A stretch of 64,000 bases of DNA from Thermoanaerobacterium sp. CMT5567-10 (GTDB taxonomy: Bacteria; Bacillota; Thermoanaerobacteria; Thermoanaerobacterales; Thermoanaerobacteraceae). Where the stretch lies: the NCBI RefSeq assembly GCF_030534315.2, contig NZ_CP130558.2, positions 2,346,501-2,410,500 of the forward strand, read 5' to 3'. Positions 16,534 through 25,214 of this stretch are shown one piece after another; positions within the stretch are counted from its first letter, which is position 1; the number at the start of each line of letters is the position of its first letter. The notes beneath the pieces were generated by a model. It was not told the DNA's origin and searched no databases. It saw nothing but the letters and a program-made list of their open reading frames with translations. The translations under genes were made by a program, and so were the position numbers.

Positions 16534-16947
16534 AAAGAAATAAGAAGCATAGATGTTGCGAGAGTAGCCATAAGGATGGCCATGTCAAGGAGAGAGGATG
16601 AAGTTACATTAAAGGAAAGGTATGGCAAAGAAGGTATCAAAGTAGCAGCAGTAGATTATGGCGGTGAATATATCAATTCCATATCAAAGATAATAGAAAG
16701 GGCTGTTGTTGCAGCAAAAAGAGAAGGTGTTATAGAGGACAATCATGTGGGAGAAGGTGCTGTTGCAGGTGCAACACATGATGCTATAATGCAGCTAAAA
16801 GATAAAGCTATGGGACTTAATATAGGTGGCAAGATTGGAATAGCATTTTATGGCGAACACCTTTGTGTATGTGCATTTTTCGCTGTTGGGATGCTAAACT
16901 TAAACGAAGTTGCCATTGGATTAGGGCATAGATCATTGAAATATTAA
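16531..16947 (+). CDS. HutP-family RNA-binding protein
   Basis: The 138-residue protein resembles HutP: the N-terminal helix with RVAIRMAMS, a central conserved block (GAVAGATHDAIMQL) and the C-terminal GLGHRSL, corresponding to the GVGINH end of HutP. In Bacillus, HutP with histidine and Mg binds UAG/NAG triplets in hut mRNA and prevents termination. No hut genes are in view, so the target here is unknown. Translation is likely controlled by the hairpin in its own leader. A terminator shared with the liv operon follows. Confidence 0.75.
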   Translation: MKEIRSIDVARVAIRMAMSRREDEVTLKERYGKEGIKVAAVDYGGEYINSISKIIERAVVAAKREGVIEDNHVGEGAVAGATHDAIMQLKDKAMGLNIGGKIGIAFYGEHLCVCAFFAVGMLNLNEVAIGLGHRSLKY

Positions 16948-16954
16948 ATTCATC

Positions 16955-16985
16955 AAAAAGAGGGTTCATCGTGAACCCTCTTTTT
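16955..16985. terminator. Bidirectional terminator, hutP-like / livF
   Basis: A perfect 14-bp stem AAAAAGAGGGTTCA (16955-16968) / TGAACCCTCTTTTT (16972-16985) with a 3-nt loop gives T tracts on both strands between convergent genes. Confidence 0.9.
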
Positions 16986-17685
16986 ACCCCCCTAAGTATG
17001 ACTTTTTAACCCTTTCATCGTTTTTCAAGACAGATGCAGCACCTTCAAGGGAGATATTTCCTGTTTCAAGGACGTATGCTCTATCTGCAATAGATAGTGC
17101 CATTTTAGCGTTTTGTTCTACTAAAAGGATGGTTGTGCCGTCATCATTTATATTTTTTATTGTCTTAAATATATCTTGCACTACTATCGGTGCAAGCCCC
17201 ATCGATGGTTCATCCAATAAAAGCATTTTTGGCTTTGCCATCAATGCTCTTCCTATGGCCAGCATTTGCTGCTCTCCTCCGCTTAAAGTACCGGCAATCT
17301 GCTTATGCCTTTCTTTTAGGCGTGGGAATAAATTAAACACTTTTTCCATGTCGCTTTTTACCATTTTGTCTTTCCTGAGATAAGCTCCCATCTCAAGGTT
17401 TTCCATCACAGTCATGTTGGCAAATATTCTTCTTCCTTCTGGCACTTGGCAGATGCCCATATCGACTATATTTTGAGCAGGTTTTTTCGTTATGTCTACA
17501 TCGTTGAATTTGATGTAGCCTTTTTTTGGCTTTAATATGCCTGATATTGTCATTAGAGTAGTGCTTTTGCCTGCGCCGTTTGCACCTATTATTGTCACGA
17601 TTTCACCGTCATTTACTTTAAGATCTATGCCTTTTAAGGCATTGACCATTCCATATGATACGTTGAGATCTTTTATCTCTAACAT
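16984..17685 (-). CDS. livF: Branched-chain amino acid ABC transporter ATPase
   Basis: The 233-residue ABC ATPase has Walker A GANGAGKST, the signature LSGGEQQML and Walker B LLLDEPSMGLAP, with the CQVPEGRRIFANMTVMENL stretch typical of LivF. It pairs with LivG to power uptake of Leu/Ile/Val. It is the last gene of the minus-strand liv operon, 3 bp after livG. Confidence 0.95.
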   Translation of the reverse strand: MLEIKDLNVSYGMVNALKGIDLKVNDGEIVTIIGANGAGKSTTLMTISGILKPKKGYIKFNDVDITKKPAQNIVDMGICQVPEGRRIFANMTVMENLEMGAYLRKDKMVKSDMEKVFNLFPRLKERHKQIAGTLSGGEQQMLAIGRALMAKPKMLLLDEPSMGLAPIVVQDIFKTIKNINDDGTTILLVEQNAKMALSIADRAYVLETGNISLEGAASVLKNDERVKKSYLGG

Positions 17686-17688
17686 GTT

Positions 17689-18489
17689 TTAAGCACCTCC
17701 TTCAATTGATAAAATTTCATTTTCATCAGGACTTTCTTCTCCAAGGTATGCAGCTATTACTTCTGGGTTTCTCTTGATTTCATCTGGTGTGCCATGTGCT
17801 ATTATTTTCCCATAGTTCATGACGTATATATCTTCACAAAGATCCATCACTAAAGACATATCGTGCTCAATCAAGAGTATTGTTATGTCAAATTTGTCCC
17901 TTATGAATCTGATTGTGTCTGTAAGCTCTTTTGTCTCTTGTGGATTCATTCCTGCTGCAGGTTCATCTAGAAGAAGAAGCTTTGGCTTTGTTGCTAGTGC
18001 TCTAGCTATTTCAAGTCTTCTCTGTTCGCCATATGGTAGATTTTTGGCAAGGTTTAAGGCATGTTTGTCAAGATTGAAGATTTTAAGTAAATTCATTGCT
18101 TCTATATTCTGCGATTTTTCCCCATCTAAGTATTTTTTGTGCTGAATGAATGAGCTTAAAAGTCCGTATTGCACGTGAATGTGCTGGGCTATCTTGACAT
18201 TGTCAAGGACAGTTAGGTTTTTAAATAATCGTATGTTTTGAAATGTCCTTGATATGCCAAGCTTCGTATTATTGTACGGCTTTGTTGATACGTTTTTTCC
18301 GTCAAATATTACTTTTCCTGATGTTGGTTTGTATATTCCTGTTATTATATTGAATACTGTTGATTTTCCAGCACCATTAGGTCCTATAAGTCCTGTAAGG
18401 GAGCCTTTTTCCAGTTCTATATTGACATCTACCAGAGCTTTTATGCCGCCGAAGTCTATAGAAACGTCTTTAATTGACAGTAAACTCAC
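17689..18489 (-). CDS. livG: Branched-chain amino acid ABC transporter ATPase
   Basis: The 266-residue ABC ATPase has Walker A GPNGAGKST, LPYGEQRRLEIARAL as signature region, and Walker B LLLDEPAAGMNPQE, the LivG form. The C-terminal AAYLGEE is typical for the family, with a short acidic extension after it. Its start lies 20 bp inside the livM end, suggesting translational coupling. Confidence 0.95.
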   Translation of the reverse strand: MSLLSIKDVSIDFGGIKALVDVNIELEKGSLTGLIGPNGAGKSTVFNIITGIYKPTSGKVIFDGKNVSTKPYNNTKLGISRTFQNIRLFKNLTVLDNVKIAQHIHVQYGLLSSFIQHKKYLDGEKSQNIEAMNLLKIFNLDKHALNLAKNLPYGEQRRLEIARALATKPKLLLLDEPAAGMNPQETKELTDTIRFIRDKFDITILLIEHDMSLVMDLCEDIYVMNYGKIIAHGTPDEIKRNPEVIAAYLGEESPDENEILSIEGGA

Positions 18490-19435
18490 TGTTTTTCTCC
18501 CCTTTCTTAAATAATTTTTTGAGAGAAAATTCTCTTGTACCCATCAATCCTTCTGGTCTGAATAGCATTACGATGATTAAGAGGAGTGAGTATATTACCA
18601 TTCTTAGCGCAGCGTAATCCTGCAGCACTGCGTATACGAATGTGAGGAAAATTGCTGATAGTATTGATCCTGTTATGCTACCTAAGCCGCCTAAGACAAC
18701 CATTGTCAATATGTCAAATGACTTCATGAAGTTGAATGTTTCTGGCTGTATGATGTAAAAGTTGTGAGCGTAAAGTGCACCGCCTATTCCTGCAAAGAAT
18801 GCACCTATTGTAAATGCCAATGTCTTGTAGAAAGTTGTGTTTATGCCCATTGATTCGGCTGCTGTCTCGTCTTCTCTGATTGCTACACAGCATCTGCCGT
18901 AGCTGGAGTTTATGAAGTTTCTGATTAAGACGACGGTTATGACTGATATCCAGAATACCCACGTCCAGTTTGTGTACTTTGGTATTCCGGATAGACCGCT
19001 TGCTCCACCGACGTATTCGGTGTTTAAAAAGATTACCCTTATTATTTCTCCGAATCCAAGTGTCGTTATGGCAAGGTAGTCACCTTTTAATCTTAATGAT
19101 GGTATTCCTATCAATATTCCTGTTATTCCTGCTGATATGCCTCCTACTAACAATGCCAATGGAAATGGAAGCCCCAATTTGTATGTTATGATGGCAGATG
19201 TGTATGCACCGATTGACATGAATCCTGCATGACCTAATGAAAATTGCCCTGTAAATCCATTGATAAGGTTAAGGCTTACAGCAAGTATTATATTTATGCC
19301 CATAAGAACTATGTTTATTTCGTAATAATCGTTCAATATATTTGTTGACAGCAAGATTTGTATTATACCGTAAATGGCGAATAGCCCTATAAAAATCAGC
19401 AATCTGTTTTTCAATATTTGCTTCAACTGTACCAC
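18470..19435 (-). CDS. livM: Branched-chain amino acid ABC transporter permease
   Basis: The 321-residue permease has about eight to ten hydrophobic segments and the conserved AVSLNLINGFTGQFSLGHAGFM and TTLGFGEIIR regions of LivM. It forms the membrane channel with LivH. The adjacent livH stop abuts its start with no spacer. Confidence 0.95.
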   Translation of the reverse strand: MVQLKQILKNRLLIFIGLFAIYGIIQILLSTNILNDYYEINIVLMGINIILAVSLNLINGFTGQFSLGHAGFMSIGAYTSAIITYKLGLPFPLALLVGGISAGITGILIGIPSLRLKGDYLAITTLGFGEIIRVIFLNTEYVGGASGLSGIPKYTNWTWVFWISVITVVLIRNFINSSYGRCCVAIREDETAAESMGINTTFYKTLAFTIGAFFAGIGGALYAHNFYIIQPETFNFMKSFDILTMVVLGGLGSITGSILSAIFLTFVYAVLQDYAALRMVIYSLLLIIVMLFRPEGLMGTREFSLKKLFKKGEKNSEFTVN

Positions 19436-20320
19436 CTACACTTTCTCTCTTACATTTTTGCCAAATAGTCCTGTTGGTTTAATCAGTAGTATGATTATGA
19501 GTATTGCAAATGAAACACCGTCTCTGTATAGTGAGCTACCGTAGCCTGAAACAAGTGCTTCTATGACGCCCATCAAAAGGCCTCCTACCATAGCACCTGG
19601 TATTATTCCTATTCCGCCTAATACTGCTGCTATGAATGCTTTTAAGCCTGGCATGATACCCATTAGGGGATCTATTGAGTTGTAGTATATGCCAACTAAG
19701 ACACCTGCAACAGCAGCAAGGGCAGATCCTATTGCAAATGTAAATGAAACGGTCCTATCTACATTTACGCCCATAAGTTTTGCCGCATCTGCGTCAGTTG
19801 ACACAGCTCTCATGGCCTTTCCCATCTTTGTTTTGTATATTATTAGCTGAAGTCCCACCATCATGATTATGGATACGACAAATATGACGATTTGCTGGTT
19901 TGATATTGTAATTATTCCGTTGAAAAATGAGTACATGTGCTGCTTGAAGATCTGAGGATATGTCCGAACCTGCGGTGTTAAGAGGATTATGCCTCCGTTT
20001 TCAAGCAAAAGTGAGACACCGATGGCTGTAATCAATATTGAGATTTTTGACTTATCCCTTAATGGCCTGTACGCCACACGCTCTATTGTCACACCTAGTA
20101 TAAGGCTTACTAACATTGCCAATAAAAGAGATGGTACAAAGCCGAGGTGGAGATATGTGGAGGCAAAGAAGCCTGTAAATGCACCTACCATGTATATATC
20201 ACCGTGAGCGAAATTTATAAGCTTCATTATGCCGTAAACCATAGTATATCCGAGAGCAATAAGCGCGTATATACTTCCTAAGGATAAACCATTTATAAGC
20301 TGCTCAATAAATGTCTTCAT
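19436..20320 (-). CDS. livH: Branched-chain amino acid ABC transporter permease
   Basis: The 294-residue permease has the LivH hallmarks ALIALGYTMVYGIMKLINFAHGD and AAVLGGIG near the C-terminus. The ATG at 20320 is chosen over a GTG three codons upstream because GAGGTGAT overlaps that GTG and is well spaced for the ATG. It lies 77 bp downstream of livJ behind a GC-rich hairpin. Confidence 0.95.
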   Translation of the reverse strand: MKTFIEQLINGLSLGSIYALIALGYTMVYGIMKLINFAHGDIYMVGAFTGFFASTYLHLGFVPSLLLAMLVSLILGVTIERVAYRPLRDKSKISILITAIGVSLLLENGGIILLTPQVRTYPQIFKQHMYSFFNGIITISNQQIVIFVVSIIMMVGLQLIIYKTKMGKAMRAVSTDADAAKLMGVNVDRTVSFTFAIGSALAAVAGVLVGIYYNSIDPLMGIMPGLKAFIAAVLGGIGIIPGAMVGGLLMGVIEALVSGYGSSLYRDGVSFAILIIILLIKPTGLFGKNVREKV

Positions 20321-20359
20321 AAATATCACCTCAAGTTAAAATGTATTAAAAGAACATAA

Positions 20360-20378
20360 GCGGCCACTATGTGACCGC
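20360..20378 (-). other. GC-rich hairpin between livJ and livH
   Basis: GCGGCCAC (20360-20367) and GTGACCGC (20371-20378) form an 8-bp stem with a 3-nt loop, lacking a T tract on the minus strand. Such hairpins often stabilise binding-protein mRNA relative to permease mRNA; that role is inferred. Confidence 0.6.
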
Positions 20379-20397
20379 ATTGCCGTGTTTTACAAAT

Positions 20398-21579
20398 TTA
20401 TTCAGCACTTATTTTTTTCTTAAGTGTCTGTTTACCGTCCTTCAATTCTATGATTACTGTTTGCTTTATTGGATTGTGCTGTGCATCTATTGAGATAGTG
20501 CCTGTCACACCCTTAAAATTTTTGAGATTTGCCAAGGCATCAGTTATTTTTGCAGGATCAGTTGAATTAGCGTCTTTTATTGCTTGCACTAACATACCTG
20601 CCGAGTCGTATGCCAAGGCGGCAAATGCATCTGGTTCTGTGCCGTAAGCATCTTTATATTTCTTTATGAAATCTTGCACTATTGGATCAGGGTCTGTTGA
20701 TATAAAGTGATTGCTGTAATAAACGTTGTTTAGTGCAGAAGCACCAGCTATTTTTAATAAATCAGGTGAATCCCAGCCATCTCCACCAAGCAAAGGTACT
20801 TCTATACCCATTTCTCTTGCTTGCTTAGCTATCTTTGCCGTATCTTGATAGTATCCTGGTATAAATATGACATCGGCATTTATACCTTTTATTTTTGTAA
20901 GCGTCGATTTGAAATCCTGATCACCTGCCACATATGCTTCCTGGTCGATTACTTTCCCACCAAGCTTTTCAAACTGCTCTTTGAAGCTTTTTGCAAGGCC
21001 TTTACTGTAGTCACTCTTATTATCAATATATATTACAGCATTTTTTGCATTAAGGTCTTTTGCCGCAAATTCTCCCATAACTTTGCCTTGATATGGGTCT
21101 GTATAACACGCTCTAAAAATTTCACTTTTTACTTTGTTTGTGTTGGTATCAACAGTGACATCTAAAGACGTGCCTGATGGGGTTATAAGAGGTATGTTTT
21201 TGCTTAACGCAATTGACGAAGCCGCTTTAGTATTGCCTGTTGTAGCTGGTCCTAATATTGCCACAACATTGTTTTCTACAATAAGTTTTGTAGCTTGGTT
21301 TATTGATTCATCCGTTGCAGATTTGTTATCGGCTTTTATTAAATTGATCTGCTTGCCGAGAACACCGCCGTTTTTGTTGGTGTCATCTATATACAGTTTT
21401 ACAGCATTGTACTCAGAAGTGCCGTATGACGCTACTTGTCCTGTTAATTCGAAAAGTGCACCAACATTTATTTTATCACTGCTTGTAGCGCTGGTATTTT
21501 TCGTACAACCTGAAAGTAATATGGAAGCTGCTATTATTCCCACTAAAAGCATTGACAGCCTCTTAATTGTTTTTTTCAT
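20398..21579 (-). CDS. livJ: Branched-chain amino acid ABC transporter substrate-binding lipoprotein
   Basis: The 393-residue protein begins with a lipoprotein signal peptide ending in LLSGC (lipidated Cys about residue 25). The mature part is a type I periplasmic-binding fold (VGALFELTGQVASYG, ILGPATTGNTKAAS, YDSAGMLVQAI). It delivers Leu/Ile/Val or related amino acids to LivHMGF from the outer face of the membrane. It is the first and probably most highly expressed gene of the operon, with a good promoter and palindrome upstream. Confidence 0.94.
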   Translation of the reverse strand: MKKTIKRLSMLLVGIIAASILLSGCTKNTSATSSDKINVGALFELTGQVASYGTSEYNAVKLYIDDTNKNGGVLGKQINLIKADNKSATDESINQATKLIVENNVVAILGPATTGNTKAASSIALSKNIPLITPSGTSLDVTVDTNTNKVKSEIFRACYTDPYQGKVMGEFAAKDLNAKNAVIYIDNKSDYSKGLAKSFKEQFEKLGGKVIDQEAYVAGDQDFKSTLTKIKGINADVIFIPGYYQDTAKIAKQAREMGIEVPLLGGDGWDSPDLLKIAGASALNNVYYSNHFISTDPDPIVQDFIKKYKDAYGTEPDAFAALAYDSAGMLVQAIKDANSTDPAKITDALANLKNFKGVTGTISIDAQHNPIKQTVIIELKDGKQTLKKKISAE

Positions 21580-21629
21580 AGATACATCCTCCCATTTTAA
21601 AAATAAATAAAATTTTAATATAATTTTTC

Positions 21630-21641
21630 TCTACCGGTAGA
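21630..21641 (-). promoter_or_regulatory. Perfect palindrome in the liv leader
   Basis: TCTACCGGTAGA is a perfect 12-bp palindrome, extended by T5/A5 on either side with one mismatch. It lies about 30 bp downstream of the predicted liv transcription start and 51 bp before the livJ start. It may be an operator acting as a roadblock; the regulator is unknown. It does not match the CodY consensus. Confidence 0.5.
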
Positions 21642-21676
21642 AAAAATGGAAACAGACTGCTAATAAATTTACTATA

Positions 21677-21706
21677 ATTATACTTTAGATTTATTACTTA
21701 CTTCAA
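21677..21706 (-). promoter_or_regulatory. Likely sigma-A promoter of the liv operon
   Basis: On the minus strand TTGAAG (21706-21701) and TATAAT (21682-21677) are 18 bp apart. The predicted leader is about 90 nt. Confidence 0.65.
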
Positions 21707-21763
21707 GATTATTTATTTTAAGCCGTATTCAAATTTTCTAATAAATATTACAAAAAACTTTTA

Positions 21764-21792
21764 TTGACTAATAAATGTTTTTATCATACTAT
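21764..21792 (+). promoter_or_regulatory. Likely sigma-A promoter of the TrpXYZ-like operon
   Basis: TTGACT (21764-21769) and TACTAT (21787-21792) are 17 bp apart. The leader of about 95 nt holds a tandem GCATGGTA repeat (21841-21856) and a possible CATGG/CCATG hairpin, but no T-box or recognised riboswitch. Confidence 0.55.
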
Positions 21793-21894
21793 TTTATTAA
21801 ATAAAAATTTTTTCTTATTATCAATCGTTATAGAAATTTAGCATGGTAGCATGGTAGTATGTCTTTTTGTTGCCATGTAACGGGAGGAATTTCA

Positions 21895-22884
21895 ATGAAG
21901 AGATCTATCTTTGTTTTGGCAGCTTTTTTTATTTTTTCTATTGTACTATCTGGCTGTGGAAGTAAAACAACATCAAGTGGCAGTACGGAAAAGATGATAA
22001 CAATCGGTATTACGCAGATTGTGGAACATCCAGCACTTGATAGTGCAAGAGGAGGGTTTATAAAAGCTTTAAAAGACAATGGTTATGTAGAAGGTAAGAA
22101 TGTCACATTTATACAGGAAAATGCACAAGGGGATATGTCGACAGCCCAGACTATAGCAAAGAAATTTGTCGATAAAAATGTGGATTTAATATTTTCTATA
22201 GCAACTCCTACAACGCAAGCAGTTAAAAAAGCAACTTCAACTATTCCAATCGTATTTACCGCTGTTACAGATCCTGTAGCTGCTGGTCTTGTAAGTTCAC
22301 TTGATAAACCTGGTGGAAATGTAACGGGAACATCTGATATGGAGCCTATAAATGATCAACTTAAGTTAATAAAAGATTTAGTGCCAGGTGCAAAGAGAAT
22401 AGGCATTATATACAATGCAGGAGAAGTCAACTCTACTGTACAGGTAAAGATTGCAAAAGATGATGCTGCGTCACTGGGATACAGTATAGTAGAAGCGACT
22501 GTGTCCAACAGCAGCGAGGTAAATCAGGCAGCACAATCACTGGTAGGGAAGGTGGATGCTATTTGGCTTCCAACTGATAATACAGTAGCTTCATCCATTG
22601 CGGCTATAATAAAGGTAGCTAATTCTGCAAAAATACCTGTTGTAGCGGCAGAGAAGGGAATGGTAGAAGGAGGTTCACTGGCTACGTTGGGTATTAGCTA
22701 TAGTGATCTTGGCTATCAGGCTGGTTTAATGGCCATCAAGATTTTGAAAGGAGAAAAACCGGCTAACATAAAAGTAGAAACTGCCAAAGACTTGCAGCTT
22801 ATAATCAATCAAAAGGAAGCAGATGCGATAGGCCTTAAGATTCCAGATTCGATAATGAAAAAGGCTCAGGAGGTAATCAAATAG
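21895..22884 (+). CDS. ABC transporter substrate-binding lipoprotein, TrpX/DUF534 family
   Basis: The 329-residue protein has a lipoprotein signal peptide ending in VLSGC and then the family core (IGITQIVEHPALDSARGGF, TPTTQAVKKAT, VTDPVAAGLV, GVIYNAGE-like region) of ABC_sub_bind (PF04392). Relatives in streptococci import tryptophan; other members take other substrates, so the ligand is open. ATG 21895 follows GGGAGG; the frame is open further upstream without an SD. It heads a three-gene operon. Confidence 0.9.
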   Translation: MKRSIFVLAAFFIFSIVLSGCGSKTTSSGSTEKMITIGITQIVEHPALDSARGGFIKALKDNGYVEGKNVTFIQENAQGDMSTAQTIAKKFVDKNVDLIFSIATPTTQAVKKATSTIPIVFTAVTDPVAAGLVSSLDKPGGNVTGTSDMEPINDQLKLIKDLVPGAKRIGIIYNAGEVNSTVQVKIAKDDAASLGYSIVEATVSNSSEVNQAAQSLVGKVDAIWLPTDNTVASSIAAIIKVANSAKIPVVAAEKGMVEGGSLATLGISYSDLGYQAGLMAIKILKGEKPANIKVETAKDLQLIINQKEADAIGLKIPDSIMKKAQEVIK

Positions 22885-22908
22885 ATATAAAATTGGAGGT
22901 CATTTTAT

Positions 22909-23769
22909 ATGTCTTTTGCCATTTCAACATTGGAACAGGGGCTTGTTTACGGTATAATGGCACTTGGTGTCTATATATCTTTTAAAATAATAAATTTTGC
23001 TGATTTAACTGTTGAAGGCAGCTTCACATTAGGAGCTGCCTTCACAGCAAAACTTATTACCAGCGGAGTGAATCCTGTTTTTTCAATTATAGTTTCGTTT
23101 TTAGCTGGAGGATTAGCTGGACTTGTTACTGGTTTTTTAAATACAAAGTTAAAAATAACTGAACTTTTAGCTGGTATTCTTACGATGACAGCACTTTATT
23201 CTATAAATTTGCGTATAATGGAAAAATCAAATATACCAATGCTTAGCAATAAATCCATCTTAGATTATTTCAGTTTTGCAGGTAATTATAGAAATATTTT
23301 GTTTTTCGGACTTATTATGATTTTTTTGGTGCTTTTAACAAATTATTTTTTACAGACTAGGACAGGATTTGCGTTAAGAGCTACCGGAAACAATCAGCAG
23401 ATGGTTCGCAGCATGGGGATAAACACTAATACGACTATAACATTGGGCCTTATAATATCAAACGCTTATATTGCTTTAGCAGGATCGTTAGTGTCTCAAT
23501 ATCAAGGGTTTGCTGATGCAGGAATGGGTATAGGGACACTTGTTGCAGGTCTTGCTTCTGTTATAATCGGAGAAGTTTTATTTAGAGAGAGAAATATATT
23601 GTGGGCGGTAATTTCGGCTGTTGCAGGTTCTATAGTATATAGAGGTGCAATAGCAGTAGCCCTTACTATAGGATTCAATCCGACAGATCTTAAGTTGTTG
23701 ACGGCAATTCTGGTAGTTATAGCGCTTTCTCTGCCAGGCTTAAAGAAAATCGTTATAAGCTCTAACTGA
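22909..23769 (+). CDS. ABC transporter permease, TrpY-like
   Basis: The 286-residue protein has eight to nine hydrophobic segments and resembles LivH-class permeases (MALGVYISFKIINFADLTVEG at the N-terminus; RATGNNQQMVRSMGIN). It lies 24 bp after the binding protein with the SD TTGGAGG. It should form the membrane channel of the TrpXYZ-like importer. Confidence 0.92.
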   Translation: MSFAISTLEQGLVYGIMALGVYISFKIINFADLTVEGSFTLGAAFTAKLITSGVNPVFSIIVSFLAGGLAGLVTGFLNTKLKITELLAGILTMTALYSINLRIMEKSNIPMLSNKSILDYFSFAGNYRNILFFGLIMIFLVLLTNYFLQTRTGFALRATGNNQQMVRSMGINTNTTITLGLIISNAYIALAGSLVSQYQGFADAGMGIGTLVAGLASVIIGEVLFRERNILWAVISAVAGSIVYRGAIAVALTIGFNPTDLKLLTAILVVIALSLPGLKKIVISSN

Positions 23770-23784
23770 AAGGGGGCGTGAATT

Positions 23785-24576
23785 GTGCTAAAACTTAAAA
23801 ATGTAAGTAAATCATTTTATAAAAATACGCCTAATGAAAACCAGGTATTTAAAGATTTAAATTTTGAAGTAGAAGATGGTGATTTTGTTACAATAGTCGG
23901 AAGCAATGGAGCAGGAAAATCTACTCTTCTTAACTTGATTGCAGGAGTTTATCCTGTTGACAGTGGTTCCATCATGATAGACGATGTAGACGTAACTTCA
24001 TATCCGGAGTTTAAAAGGTCAAAATTTATTGGACGAGTATTTCAAAATCCACTTTTAGGCACAGCACCTTCCATGACAATAGATGAAAATCTATCGATTG
24101 CATATTCAAAAGGTGAAGGTTTAAGTTTGAAGATGGGCCTTAATAAAAAGAATAGAGATTTATTTAAAGAAAAATTGGCAGAGCTTGGTTTGGGACTTGA
24201 GAATAGAATGAAGACTAAAGTAGGCCTTTTGTCAGGTGGTCAGAGACAGGCATTGACACTTCTTATGGCCACATTTGCAAAGCCAAAGCTGCTTTTGCTA
24301 GATGAGCATACAGCAGCTTTAGATCCTAGGACTGCAAATATTATAAATGAAATTACAAATAAAATAATCAGTGAAAATAACCTTACTACGTTGATGGTTA
24401 CTCACAACCTCGAACATGCCTTGGAATTTGGAAATCGGATTATTATGATGCACCAAGGTAGAATTGTTCTTGACTTAAAAGATGAGAAGAAAAATTTAAC
24501 AGTACAAAAGCTTCTAAAGATGTTTAACGAGGTTAATGGCAGTGACTTTGTAGATGATAGGGTAATGTTGGCGTAG
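23785..24576 (+). CDS. ABC transporter ATP-binding protein, TrpZ-like
   Basis: The 263-residue ABC ATPase starts with GTG (SD AAAGGGGGCG). It has Walker A GSNGAGKST, signature LLSGGQRQAL and Walker B LLLDEHTAALDP, where the usual Pro after DE is His, a variant common in this transporter family. It energises the importer made by the two preceding genes. Confidence 0.93.
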   Translation: MLKLKNVSKSFYKNTPNENQVFKDLNFEVEDGDFVTIVGSNGAGKSTLLNLIAGVYPVDSGSIMIDDVDVTSYPEFKRSKFIGRVFQNPLLGTAPSMTIDENLSIAYSKGEGLSLKMGLNKKNRDLFKEKLAELGLGLENRMKTKVGLLSGGQRQALTLLMATFAKPKLLLLDEHTAALDPRTANIINEITNKIISENNLTTLMVTHNLEHALEFGNRIIMMHQGRIVLDLKDEKKNLTVQKLLKMFNEVNGSDFVDDRVMLA

Positions 24577-24649
24577 CGGATACAATCACACCTGTTTTCT
24601 GTTGTGAATATAATAATAAAAATGATTCAACAGGAAATGAGGTGTTTTA

Positions 24650-25180
24650 ATGGAGCTTCAGGAAGTTAAAAAGGACGATGAAATTGATATAGAGAAACTT
24701 GTAGAAGTTATATCACCGCTTTTAAGTGAAATGGAAAATGGTACACAGCAAATATATATAGCAAAGTTAATACTTTTTGTATTTTTACTTATTCTTGTAA
24801 ATGATACTAAGATATCGACTGTTGCGCTAAATGCTTTGGTTGCTGCATCTGATGTTGTCTCATTTTTCCCAGCAATATATGGTATTTATTCAGCTGGGCC
24901 AATTTCATTAGAAAAGCCAGTTACAAATTCTAGGATACCACCGATGGTGTTTCCTCCTCCACAAGGAATAACAAAAGAATCTTTCTTTGGATTTTTATTA
25001 CTTTCAATTTTTACTTTATTGGGATTTTCTAACCTTCAATATTTATATGCAATTTATGCAGCATTAACATATACTTTTATACCGAGTGCAACAGCTAACT
25101 TAATAAAAGGCCTTCCACCGTTGATTCCAAATGAAGTTTTAGATCCTGATAAAAGAGATTCACAAAATAATGTAAATTAG
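24650..25180 (+). CDS. Membrane protein of unknown function
   Basis: The 176-residue protein is not recognised. It has an acidic N-terminus (about 40 residues), a hydrophobic helix near residues 43-60, a second near 65-85, a Pro-rich loop (SRIPPMVFPPPQG) and a C-terminal hydrophobic pair near residues 108-150. The SD GAGGTG precedes ATG 24650. It converges with the subtilisin gene and neighbours the tiny hydrophobic proteins, so a spore or envelope role is possible but unproven. Confidence 0.8.
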   Translation: MELQEVKKDDEIDIEKLVEVISPLLSEMENGTQQIYIAKLILFVFLLILVNDTKISTVALNALVAASDVVSFFPAIYGIYSAGPISLEKPVTNSRIPPMVFPPPQGITKESFFGFLLLSIFTLLGFSNLQYLYAIYAALTYTFIPSATANLIKGLPPLIPNEVLDPDKRDSQNNVN

Positions 25181-25214
25181 AAGTATGAGAGCTAAAAGCC
25201 CTCATACTTTTTTT
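25181..25214. terminator. Bidirectional terminator
   Basis: The 9-bp stem AAGTATGAG (25181-25189) / CTCATACTT (25201-25209) is followed by seven T. It lies between convergent genes and serves the plus strand best. Confidence 0.8.

Noticed and set aside
21700-21894. T-box or riboswitch before the TrpXYZ-like operon
   Set aside because: No T-box sequence, specifier loop or terminator pair is visible; only a short tandem GCATGGTA repeat was found.
24577-24649. CTGTTG/CAACAG inverted repeat as a terminator of the TrpXYZ-like operon
   Set aside because: The arms are 6 bp with a 29-nt loop and no T tract; too weak to list.
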